Shown one piece after another: positions 25,298 to 32,563 of a stretch of DNA of 64,000 nucleotides. Source of the stretch: Tectiglobus sp965215755 (GTDB lineage: Bacteria > Pseudomonadota > Alphaproteobacteria > Rhizobiales > Hyphomicrobiaceae); NCBI GenBank assembly GCA_965215755.1, contig OZ244119.1, forward strand, positions 1,426,001 to 1,490,000. The letters are read 5' to 3'. The notes beneath the pieces are model-generated. The model saw only the letters and a list, made by a program, of their open reading frames with translations. It did not search any database and was not told where the DNA came from. The position numbers and the translations under genes are program-made. Position 1 is the stretch's first letter. Each line of letters opens with the position of its first letter.

Positions 25298-26098
25298 ATG
25301 GCTACACCTTACACAAGCTGGCTCGCTTCTTGGGGTCCTCTCGTTGATGCAGGTCTTGACATCAACACTGGTGAGCAGATCCAAAACGTAACCGCATTCA
25401 ATGGTACTGCCAATGCAAACTACGGTGACGCAGTTGTCGCCACTTCACAGAACGTTGGAGATGTTGAAGCACCTTCTATCGGTTCATTGATTGATGCTTC
25501 GACTGACATCAACACGGGCATCCAGGATCAGACTGTGACGGCCTTCAATGGCGAAGGTAACTTCAACGGTGGTAACTTCACCGCTGTAGCCGAGCAGAAT
25601 GTTGGTGACGTTGAAGCACCTGGCGCTTCCATCCCGTCGCTTGCAGATCTCTCCCTCGATGACAATTTTGGTCAGCAGACACAGAATGTTACGGCGTTCA
25701 ACGGTGCAGGCAATGCCAATGTCGGAGACTTCACAGTTGCAGCCAGCCAGAATGTTGGCGATGTCGAAGCCCCGTCCGCTGGATCACTCATTGATGGCTC
25801 GACTGACATCAACACGGGCATCCAGGATCAGACTGTGACGGCCTTCAATGGCGAAGGTAACTTCAATGGTGGCAACTTCACCGTCGTAGCTGAGCAGAAT
25901 GTCGGTGACGTTGAAGCACCTGGTGCTTCCATCCCATCCTTCGGTGGAGCGTCATTCGAAGATAACTTCGGAGTTCAGACACAGGAAGTGACTGCTTTCA
26001 ACGGAACAGGCAATGTCAATGCTGGTGACTTCACGGTTGCTGCAAGCCAGAACGTTGGCGATGTTGAAGTTCCAATGATGGACGACATGGGAATGTAA
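25298..26098 (+). CDS. Tandem-repeat secreted protein, curlin-like pattern (first paralog)
   Basis: Protein of 266 residues made almost wholly of five repeats of 49-51 residues. Each has the core Q-x-V-T-A-F-N-G-x-G-N-x-N-x-G-(D/N)-F followed by QNVGDVEAP; VTAFNG begins at 31, 80, 131, 180 and 231. Regular Gln, Asn and Gly at fixed spacing and no cysteine resemble curlin-type amyloid or a beta-solenoid, but the consensus is not that of CsgA. There is no Sec signal; the start is MATPYTSWLASWG. The tail MMDDMGM resembles those of the neighbours. With a type I ABC exporter just downstream, export by that route is the best reading. AGGAG precedes the ATG. Confidence 0.75.
   Translation: MATPYTSWLASWGPLVDAGLDINTGEQIQNVTAFNGTANANYGDAVVATSQNVGDVEAPSIGSLIDASTDINTGIQDQTVTAFNGEGNFNGGNFTAVAEQNVGDVEAPGASIPSLADLSLDDNFGQQTQNVTAFNGAGNANVGDFTVAASQNVGDVEAPSAGSLIDGSTDINTGIQDQTVTAFNGEGNFNGGNFTVVAEQNVGDVEAPGASIPSFGGASFEDNFGVQTQEVTAFNGTGNVNAGDFTVAASQNVGDVEVPMMDDMGM
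25466..26065 (+). repeat. Two 300-bp direct repeats inside first repeat protein
   Basis: Units 25466-25765 and 25766-26065 each encode 100 residues, i.e. two alternating 49/51-residue repeats. Long stretches are identical in DNA, for example the segment from 25499 and its copy from 25799. Recent in-frame duplication of a two-repeat block explains the alternating period. Confidence 0.85.
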
Positions 26099-26132
26099 TC
26101 CAAAACGGAGACTAAACTGTAAATTTCTCTAG

Positions 26133-26159
26133 CCCCCATGTCTTTTATAGACATGGGGG
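26133..26159 (+). terminator. Hairpin terminator after first repeat protein
   Basis: A perfect 10-bp stem, CCCCCATGTC (26133-26142) and GACATGGGGG (26150-26159), has a seven-base loop, 35 bases after the stop codon. T-rich sequence follows only after GTGTTGGCG, so termination may be partial. It would set apart the transcripts of the two repeat-protein genes. Confidence 0.6.
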
Positions 26160-26240
26160 TGTTGGCGTTTCTTTTTATAATATTGAATTGCGTGCTTTGG
26201 AGTATCCCATTGGGAAATCATCCTAATTTTCATTTTTCAT

Positions 26241-26256
26241 TGTGAGCAACATCACA
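26241..26256. promoter_or_regulatory. Perfect Crp-type palindrome TGTGAGCAACATCACA
   Basis: Exact TGTGA-N6-TCACA, 113 bases upstream of the second repeat-protein gene. A weak -10-like TAGTCT lies at 26278-26283, at nearly the same distance from the palindrome as in the first paralog. The arrangement is thus repeated for both genes. Confidence 0.72.
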
Positions 26257-26368
26257 GTCATTTTTTAGGTTAGCGCCTAGTCTTTGATTTGACTGCTCGC
26301 TCGTTGGGATAGCTCAGCTGCAGGTGCAGCGTGATTTAACGCAGAACAAAGAGAATTGGAGACCAACT

Positions 26369-27034
26369 ATGTCTGTCTATGATGCATGGGCCGCTTCCTG
26401 GGGCCGAAGCAGCGATTTCAATGTCGCTGAGCAATTCCAGGATGTCACCGCCTTCAATGGAGCCGGCAACGTGAACGGTGGAGATTTCACGGTCGTAGCG
26501 CGCCAGAATGTCGGCGATCAAGATGTGGCGGGTGACGCCTCACCCGGTGGCGTCAACATTGGTACGCAAGTCCAGGACGTTTCTGCCTTTAACGGCTCTG
26601 GCAATGTCAATGGTGGCGACTTTACTGTCGGGGCGTTTCAGGATGTCGGTGATGATGGCCCGAGTGGCGGTTCAGGTGGCACCAACGTTGGAACTCAGGT
26701 TCAGAATGTGTCAGCTTTCAATGGTGTCGGTAACGTCAACGAGGGTGATTTCACGATTATCGGTGAACAATCAGTTGGAAATTACGCGGTGGGTCCAGAT
26801 GGATCCGTGAATGGCGCGGGTGTAAATGTCGATGTCGATGTCAGCAATGGCGTGAATGTTGGCGTCCAGGTTCAGACTGTGTCGGCATTCAATGGCTACG
26901 GCAATGTCAACGGCGGTGATTTGATTGGGGTTGGCGACCAGGGCGTTGGCTCCAGTGGACCGCCGGCCCCACCGGCTGCTCCAGATTTGGGGCCTGAAGA
27001 GCCGCTTCCGGTTGAGGATATGGGCGCTTACTAG
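26369..27034 (+). CDS. Tandem-repeat secreted protein, curlin-like pattern (second paralog)
   Basis: Paralog of the gene before it, 221 residues. The N-terminus MSVYDAWAASWG parallels MATPYTSWLASWG. Four repeats follow with the core Q-x-V-(T/S)-A-F-N-G-x-G-N-V-N-x-G-D. They are separated by variable glycine-, aspartate- and proline-rich linkers instead of the fixed linkers of the first protein. The tail PLPVEDMGAY again ends in an acidic Met-Gly motif. No signal peptide or cysteine. GGAGA lies before ATG 26369; the frame open from 26324 is not needed. Probably another cargo of the type I exporter that follows, possibly a partner subunit of the same fibre or layer. Confidence 0.72.
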   Translation: MSVYDAWAASWGRSSDFNVAEQFQDVTAFNGAGNVNGGDFTVVARQNVGDQDVAGDASPGGVNIGTQVQDVSAFNGSGNVNGGDFTVGAFQDVGDDGPSGGSGGTNVGTQVQNVSAFNGVGNVNEGDFTIIGEQSVGNYAVGPDGSVNGAGVNVDVDVSNGVNVGVQVQTVSAFNGYGNVNGGDLIGVGDQGVGSSGPPAPPAAPDLGPEEPLPVEDMGAY

Positions 27035-27057
27035 CAGTCGGATAGAGCTTTTCGTAT

Positions 27058-27085
27058 TGGGCAGTTCAGGAAACTGGGCTGCCCA
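27058..27085 (+). terminator. GAAA-loop hairpin after second repeat protein
   Basis: TGGGCAGTTCAG and CTGGGCTGCCCA form a 12-bp stem (two G-T pairs) capped by GAAA, 23 bases after the stop. The tetraloop makes it very stable. No U-run follows, so it could protect the 3' end of the abundant cargo mRNA or weakly terminate, leaving some read-through into the exporter gene. Confidence 0.5.
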
Positions 27086-27279
27086 TCAGCTTGAATTCAA
27101 TGTTAAACTGCTGAAATCTAATTCTTTTCTTTTATTGGCGAGATGAGCAGCAATTTTTCCGGAGTGTGAAGCACGCCACTGATTGGAACCACCACTCTTC
27201 CTAGTCTGGGATCACTGAACACGGGCAGCCGCCGCGATCAACGCGAGGCCTGCAGGACGGACTTGAAGGGACAAAGACA

Positions 27280-29196
27280 ATGAAAAATCCAACTCAGAAC
27301 AATGGTGCAGGTCTGCTGCGAGATGCCGTCAAGATTGTTCGTGGCCCTCTGATGGGGGTTGGCGGGCTAAGCTTCGTATCAAACTTACTTATGCTGACCG
27401 GACCGATGTTCATGATGCTGGTCTATGACAAGGTTCTGGCCAGCAAGTCTCTACCGACTCTGATCGCGCTCAGCGCATTAGCTCTCCTGCTCTATGCCTG
27501 CTACGGCCTGTTCGAGGCCATGCGGACCAAATTGCTGGCGCGGATCGGCACAAGCTTTGATCATCGCCTGGCACCTCGGTTGTTTGATGCAACACTGCGG
27601 TTGCCACTCTATTTCGGACCGCATGCGCGAAAGCATGATCCGCTGCAGGATCTCGCAACGATCCGCAATTTCCTGATGGGTTCTGCACCGTCTGCCTTGT
27701 TTGATCTGCCGTGGATGCCGATCTACTTCGGTTTTCTTTACTTCGTTCACCCGACGTTGGCGCTGACCGCTGGATTGGGTGCGGTGGTCTTGATCATCAT
27801 TACCGGCGTCAAACAGTACGTTATGCGTCTGCCGACGCAGTCTGCGAACCAGATGCACGGTGCAACGCATTCGCTATTGTTCGATGCCAAGCGGAATGCC
27901 GAAGCTGCGGCTGCTATGAGCATGGGTGATGACCTGTGCCGCCGCTGGGGTGCTGGATACGTGAACTCGATCGCGCTGTCGCGGGAACTGTCTGATCACG
28001 CCGGCATCTTCGGTGCAATGACCAAAACAGTCCGGTTCGTGCTGCAGTCTGCCATGCTGGCCGTTGGCGCCTATCTGGTGATTCAGGGTGAGATGTCGGC
28101 TGGCGCCATGATTGCGGGGTCGATTATCCTGTCCCGTGCACTCGCGCCGGTTGATCAGTCTATCGCGCAGTGGCGGTCCTACAGCTCGGCATGGCAGGCT
28201 TACAAGCGGCTGCGCAGTTTGATCGTCATGCTGCCTGGTGCCAATGACCGCCAGCACAGTGTTGGTGCGCCGCAGAAGAAGCTCTCGGTGCGTGACCTGG
28301 CGATTGTCCCGCCTGGATGTGGCGCAGCGACCCTGGCCGGCGTCAATTTTGAAATCGAGGCTGGTGATGCCCTGGGTGTGATCGGGCCCTCAGGTTGCGG
28401 CAAGTCAACATTGATCCGTGCGCTGGTTGGTGCCTGGAAGGCTTCTCGCGGTGAAGTTCGCTACGACGATGTTCCGATTGCCAACTACTCGGCAGAAACA
28501 TTGGGCGATGCGATTGGTCACCTGCCTCAGAGTATCGAATTGTTCGACGGCACGATCGCTGAGAACATTGCACGCTTTCGCAAGGAGGCGACGACTGAGG
28601 AGATTCACGCAGCCGCGAAGATGGCAGGCGTGCACGAGATGATCCTGAGCTTTCCGAATGGATATGATAGCCCGGTTGGTGAGGGTGGGATGACTCTCTC
28701 AGGTGGCCAGCGGCAGCGGATCGGCCTGGCGCGGGCGGTGTTTGGTAACCCATTCCTGGTTGTGTTGGATGAGCCAAACTCGAACCTGGATCCTTTGGGT
28801 GAGCAGTCTCTGAATGAAGCCATCCAGCGGATGCGGGCTGCTGGAAAGATTGTTGTGATTGTTGCGCACCGACCGAGCGCGATCCTTGCGGCAAACAAGA
28901 TCCTCTCTCTTCGCAATGGCCGTGCGGAAATGTTTGGCCCGAAGAAGCAGGTTCTGGCAGCCTTGTTCCCGCGCGTTGGTCAGCCGCATAAGCCGCAGGC
29001 CATGCCAAATGCCGGTGTGCAGCAGGCGCCTCAGATCACGGCACAGGCTGCCCGCGTACCACAGCAGCCGCAGCAGGCGCCGCAACAGATGCAGCCTGCA
29101 GGTCCGGCTGGTGCGATACCGTCCGCAATTCCTCAGGCGGCACCACAGCCAACTCCCTTGGCCCAGAAGACGCTGGAGCTGACGGCAACGGGCTAG
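27280..29196 (+). CDS. Type I secretion ABC permease/ATPase (PrtD-like)
   Basis: Inner-membrane exporter of 638 residues. Six membrane helices (about 25-300) precede an ABC domain with Walker A GPSGCGKST (near 369-377), the signature LSGGQRQR (near 472) and Walker B LVVLDEPNSNLD. There is no N-terminal C39 peptidase domain, so cargo is not cleaved, as in the PrtD/AprD/HlyB-like protease and adhesin exporters. The last 60 residues are an unusual Pro/Gln/Ala-rich tail beyond the ATPase. It lies between two candidate cargo genes and its HlyD-type adaptor gene. A degenerate Crp-like sequence (27165-27180, two mismatches) lies upstream. Confidence 0.9.
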   Translation: MKNPTQNNGAGLLRDAVKIVRGPLMGVGGLSFVSNLLMLTGPMFMMLVYDKVLASKSLPTLIALSALALLLYACYGLFEAMRTKLLARIGTSFDHRLAPRLFDATLRLPLYFGPHARKHDPLQDLATIRNFLMGSAPSALFDLPWMPIYFGFLYFVHPTLALTAGLGAVVLIIITGVKQYVMRLPTQSANQMHGATHSLLFDAKRNAEAAAAMSMGDDLCRRWGAGYVNSIALSRELSDHAGIFGAMTKTVRFVLQSAMLAVGAYLVIQGEMSAGAMIAGSIILSRALAPVDQSIAQWRSYSSAWQAYKRLRSLIVMLPGANDRQHSVGAPQKKLSVRDLAIVPPGCGAATLAGVNFEIEAGDALGVIGPSGCGKSTLIRALVGAWKASRGEVRYDDVPIANYSAETLGDAIGHLPQSIELFDGTIAENIARFRKEATTEEIHAAAKMAGVHEMILSFPNGYDSPVGEGGMTLSGGQRQRIGLARAVFGNPFLVVLDEPNSNLDPLGEQSLNEAIQRMRAAGKIVVIVAHRPSAILAANKILSLRNGRAEMFGPKKQVLAALFPRVGQPHKPQAMPNAGVQQAPQITAQAARVPQQPQQAPQQMQPAGPAGAIPSAIPQAAPQPTPLAQKTLELTATG

Positions 29197-29260
29197 CCAG
29201 GTTTGCAGCGATCTCGTTCGAAACGAAGCGGCGCGGATTGTATTCGCGCCGTTTGGTGTT

Positions 29261-29276
29261 TGTGGTCCGTTTCACA
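29261..29276. promoter_or_regulatory. Near-perfect Crp-type site before exporter adaptor
   Basis: TGTGGTCCGTTTCACA matches TGTGA-N6-TCACA at nine of ten positions. It lies in the 207-base gap between the ABC gene and its adaptor, 127 bases before ATG 29404. It suggests a separate, Crp-dependent promoter for the adaptor and argues against a start further upstream. Confidence 0.55.
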
Positions 29277-29403
29277 GCGCCGCTCAATCAATCCCGGCAA
29301 GTTGTTCTCATGGATCGGCAGCGCAGGACCACCTGATATGCGCGGCCACACAACAACGAACCGCCAGGTGATTGGCGAGAGAGATTGGACGGGAAACAAG
29401 GCA

Positions 29404-30723
29404 ATGTATGAATTCGATACCGACCTAGAGCAGACGGCAAAGTCGATGCGCAACCTCATGCGCGGCTTTGCGGTCATTTCCGGAATACTGGTCGTCGGCG
29501 TGGGCGGCTGGGCATTCTCAGCGCAGGTTGAAAGCGCGGTGATTGCCAATGGCAAGTTTGTCGTGAAGTCCAGCGCACAAGAGGTGCAGCACCTCGAAGG
29601 CGGAACGGTTGGCGCGATACTGGTCCGTGAAGGTGAAGAGGTTCAAAAAGGACAGGTTCTTGTGCGTCTCGACAGCAAGCAAGTCGAGTCTGAGCTTGAG
29701 ATCCTGAAGGGACGTCTGATTGATTTGACGGTTGAGCACGCTCGTCTCATATCCGAACGTGATGGTCAGTCGGTTATCCGGCGGCCCAATCCCCCATTTG
29801 CTCTCAAGAGCCAGCGTTCGAGCTTTAACGCAGCACTCTCACTGCAACAGACGTTGCTGACGGCGCGGTTGTCTGCAACACGTTCGCAACTCTCCCAGCT
29901 GAAAGAGCGTAAGCGTCAGACTGAAGAACAGATCCGCGGCTTCAAGCAAGTGCGGCGGGCACGATCGATTGAGCTGGAGCAATCCCAAGCCGATCTGGTT
30001 GCGCAGCAGCGTCTTGACAAGAAGCGGCTCATTCGCAAGTCGGTTCTCCGTCAGACGTTGCGTCAGGTGGCGCGTGCGCGTGGTGATATCGGTGACATCG
30101 ATGCCAAGGTTGCTGGCGCCAAGTCCCGTCTGGCTGAAGCCCAGTTCCGCATTTCTGAGCTCAAGCGAACCGAGCGCTCCAAGATTCTTGACCAGATCAA
30201 GGTCAACAAATCGCAGATGAAGGAGGCGCGTGAGAAGTATATAGCTGCCTCATCGCGTTCGACCAATCTGGAAATCCGGGCGCCGCGCGCCGGTCTCGTG
30301 CATGAAGTAAAAATTCATACCGTCGGTGGTGTTATTCGGCCGGGACAGACCGTCATGTCAGTTATCCCGCAGGATGAGCTGCTGCTGGTATCGGCGAAGA
30401 TCCAGACACATGAGATCGACCAGGTGTTTATCGGTCAGCCGGCCGTGGTGCGGATTGGAGCTTTCAAGCAGCGGATCACGCCAGAGCTTGAAGCAACTGT
30501 CACCGGTATATCTCCGGATGAGTCAAAGGATGAAGCATCGGGTCAGAGCTTCTTCAGTGCCAAAGTTGCAATCAAGGCAAGCGAGTTGAAGAAGCTCGGC
30601 GGGAAGAAGCTGACGCCGGGTTTGCCAGCGGAGGTGTTCATCCAAGGCAAGCGACGCCGGGTCATTACCTATTTGACACAGCCGCTCGCCGATCAAATGG
30701 CTCTGACCTTCCGGGAAGAGTAG
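29404..30723 (+). CDS. HlyD-type membrane fusion protein of type I secretion
   Basis: Adaptor of about 439 residues bridging the ABC exporter to an outer-membrane channel. One N-terminal membrane helix (about 19-41) is followed by the lipoyl-like half VVKSSAQEVQHLEGGTVGAILVREGEEVQKGQVLVRLDS and a long coiled-coil hairpin (about 95-290). The second lipoyl half then has EIRAPRAGLVHEVKIHTVGGVIRPGQTVMSVIPQDE, and a beta-barrel end follows. That is the PrtE/HlyD architecture. The frame opens at 29203, but ATG 29404 gives the normal length and follows the Crp-type site. No TolC gene is adjacent; the only one in the window is at 54.2 kb. Confidence 0.88.
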   Translation: MYEFDTDLEQTAKSMRNLMRGFAVISGILVVGVGGWAFSAQVESAVIANGKFVVKSSAQEVQHLEGGTVGAILVREGEEVQKGQVLVRLDSKQVESELEILKGRLIDLTVEHARLISERDGQSVIRRPNPPFALKSQRSSFNAALSLQQTLLTARLSATRSQLSQLKERKRQTEEQIRGFKQVRRARSIELEQSQADLVAQQRLDKKRLIRKSVLRQTLRQVARARGDIGDIDAKVAGAKSRLAEAQFRISELKRTERSKILDQIKVNKSQMKEAREKYIAASSRSTNLEIRAPRAGLVHEVKIHTVGGVIRPGQTVMSVIPQDELLLVSAKIQTHEIDQVFIGQPAVVRIGAFKQRITPELEATVTGISPDESKDEASGQSFFSAKVAIKASELKKLGGKKLTPGLPAEVFIQGKRRRVITYLTQPLADQMALTFREE

Positions 30724-30750
30724 GCATTTAAAACCAGGGTTGGTCAGGAG

Positions 30751-30783
30751 GGGCGTGGCGGCCAGGGCCGCTACGCCCTTTAA
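30751..30783 (+). terminator. Terminator after the type I secretion genes
   Basis: GGGCGTGGCGGCC (30751-30763) and GGCCGCTACGCCC (30766 on) pair over about 12 positions with one G-T pair and a tight loop, then TTT follows at 30779-30781. It lies 28 bases after the adaptor stop and closes the secretion gene block. Confidence 0.65.
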
Positions 30784-30954
30784 GTTTGCACTCTGCTTGA
30801 ACAGGCTGAAATCTACGTTGAGTGGGAGTCTTCGCAACATTAGATGCCGGAGGCTGACATATTTGGCCCAGTCGAAATCTGTCGACTGATCGTCAAGTGC
30901 GCCGTCAAATGATAGAGCAATGTCATCTTTCATTTATTAGAGAGCGCCCGCCTT

Positions 30955-32478
30955 ATGCCTGGACCACGCGTCGCCATCATCGGTGTCATTTTGGAAAGCA
31001 ACCGCCAATCCGCAGTCGCCACGAAAGAAGAATTCGAGAGCTTTTATGTTCTGGAAGGCGATGCCATCGTAGAAGCGGCGCGGGCGGAGACATCGGTGAT
31101 CGCACCGGAAGCTTCGGCTTTCGTTCAGACGATGGATGTCACGGGTGACTGGGAGCCTGTTCCGGTGTTGTTGGCTGCGTGTCATCCGCTGGGGCCGATC
31201 GATCAAGATCTGCATGAAGAGTATCTGGCAAAGATCCGAGCCGGTCTGGAAGCTGCCGGGCCTATCGATGCCGTCTATATTGCCAACCATGGCGCGATGG
31301 TTGCAACTGGCAGCCAGGACCCTGATGGCGATATCATCATGGCGGCACGTGATGTTGTCGGGCCCGATGTGCCGATCGTCGTCACGCTAGACCTGCACGC
31401 CAATATCTCAGACGAAATGGTGGCAGGCAGCGATCTCATTGTCGGCTACCGTACCAATCCTCATGTCGACATGATCGAGCGCGGCGAAGAAGCTGCCTTG
31501 TCGATGCGTCTTATCCTGGCCGACCGGGCTAGTCCGCAGATGTGTGTTGTTCGTTTACCTTTGACACCGGCTTCTGTGGCGTTGCTGTCAGCGCAGGCGC
31601 CCTACGGTTCAATGATTGATCTGGGTCAGAGACGCCAGGCGGAAGAAGCGAGCCGGATCCTCAATGTCTCGATTTTTGGTGGGTTTGTCTATTCAGATAC
31701 CAGCTACAACGGCGTCGCTGTGGTCGTGACGGCGCGCAATGATATGGCGGAGGCCAAGAAGCTCGCCAATGAGATTGCCCAGTTTGGCTGGGATAATCGC
31801 GAGAAGTTTTTGCGGGAGCTGACATCAATCGAAGATGGTGTCGCGATGGCGATGGATCACGACCGCTTGCCGGTCATTTTTGCCGACTCCGGCGACAATC
31901 CAGGAGGCGGTGGCACCGGGCGATCAACAGATCTTCTGAAGGCGCTTGTCGAGGCTGATGCGCAGAACGTCCTTTACGGCAGTTACTATGATCCGCCTCT
32001 CGCCAAGGCTGCTCATGCGACCAGCGTGGGTGGCAAGTTCACTGCTGAGTTCAACACGTTGCCGGGCACACCATCCGATTTTCCGCTGACCTACGAGGCT
32101 GAAGTGGTGGGCCTGCACGATGGTAACGTGGTCGGTCGATTGGGGTTGTTTGCCGGACGACAACTTCATCTCGGCCCAAGTGCTGCCATTCGTATCGGCG
32201 GCGTTACCGTCGTTGTCATTTCGGACCGGAACCAGACGGCCGATCCTATGTTTTTCGAGATGTTTGGACTTGACATCGGCAAGGCCCAGACCGTGGTCGT
32301 GAAATCGCGCGGGCATTTCCGGGCCGGGTTTATTCCCTGGTTCCCGCCGGAGCGGGTTTATGAAATCGATACCGACGGTCTGGTGTCGCCAATACTCCAC
32401 CGGCGGCAATGGCAGCATCTGCCGCGGCCCGTGTTCCCGCTTGACGATGATGTCACCTGGGCGCCGGATGCAATTTAG
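30955..32478 (+). CDS. M81-family metallopeptidase (MlrC-like)
   Basis: Protein of 507 residues of the MlrC family, named after the enzyme for the last step of microcystin breakdown. Most members act on unknown small peptides or amides. Family signatures seen are VAIIGVILESNRQS at the start, the metal-site segments YIANHGAMVATG and LDLHANIS, and the glycine-rich DSGDNPGGGGTGRST. The C-terminal MlrC domain ends with a run containing RGHFRAGFIPWF. No signal peptide, so cytosolic. It is convergent with a glycerate kinase gene and may belong to the catabolic block that follows. Confidence 0.83.
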   Translation: MPGPRVAIIGVILESNRQSAVATKEEFESFYVLEGDAIVEAARAETSVIAPEASAFVQTMDVTGDWEPVPVLLAACHPLGPIDQDLHEEYLAKIRAGLEAAGPIDAVYIANHGAMVATGSQDPDGDIIMAARDVVGPDVPIVVTLDLHANISDEMVAGSDLIVGYRTNPHVDMIERGEEAALSMRLILADRASPQMCVVRLPLTPASVALLSAQAPYGSMIDLGQRRQAEEASRILNVSIFGGFVYSDTSYNGVAVVVTARNDMAEAKKLANEIAQFGWDNREKFLRELTSIEDGVAMAMDHDRLPVIFADSGDNPGGGGTGRSTDLLKALVEADAQNVLYGSYYDPPLAKAAHATSVGGKFTAEFNTLPGTPSDFPLTYEAEVVGLHDGNVVGRLGLFAGRQLHLGPSAAIRIGGVTVVVISDRNQTADPMFFEMFGLDIGKAQTVVVKSRGHFRAGFIPWFPPERVYEIDTDGLVSPILHRRQWQHLPRPVFPLDDDVTWAPDAI

Positions 32479-32482
32479 GGCG

Positions 32483-32517
32483 GTTCCGGTTCAGAGCCAC
32501 GCGTCTCTAACCGGAAC
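32483..32517. terminator. Hairpin between convergent genes
   Basis: A perfect 9-bp inverted repeat, GTTCCGGTT (32483-32491) and AACCGGAAC (32509-32517), has a 17-base loop, right after the MlrC-like stop. A T-rich stretch (GCAGTTTTC) follows on the plus strand. It probably ends the rightward transcript. Confidence 0.5.
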
Positions 32518-32563
32518 GGCATTTGCAGTTTTCTTGACCTGAACCGGAAAGACCCGTTCTCGA

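Noticed and set aside
25298..27034. Classical curli operon
   Set aside because: No CsgA consensus, no Sec signals, and no csgD, E, F or G genes nearby. A type I exporter is present instead.
27165..27180. Sixth Crp site before the ABC exporter gene
   Set aside because: TGTGAAGCACGCCACT has two mismatches in one half; too weak to count beside the others, although its position is suggestive.
29203..29403. N-terminal extension of the HlyD adaptor
   Set aside because: It contains the Crp-type site and no ribosome site fits; the normal family length starts at ATG 29404.
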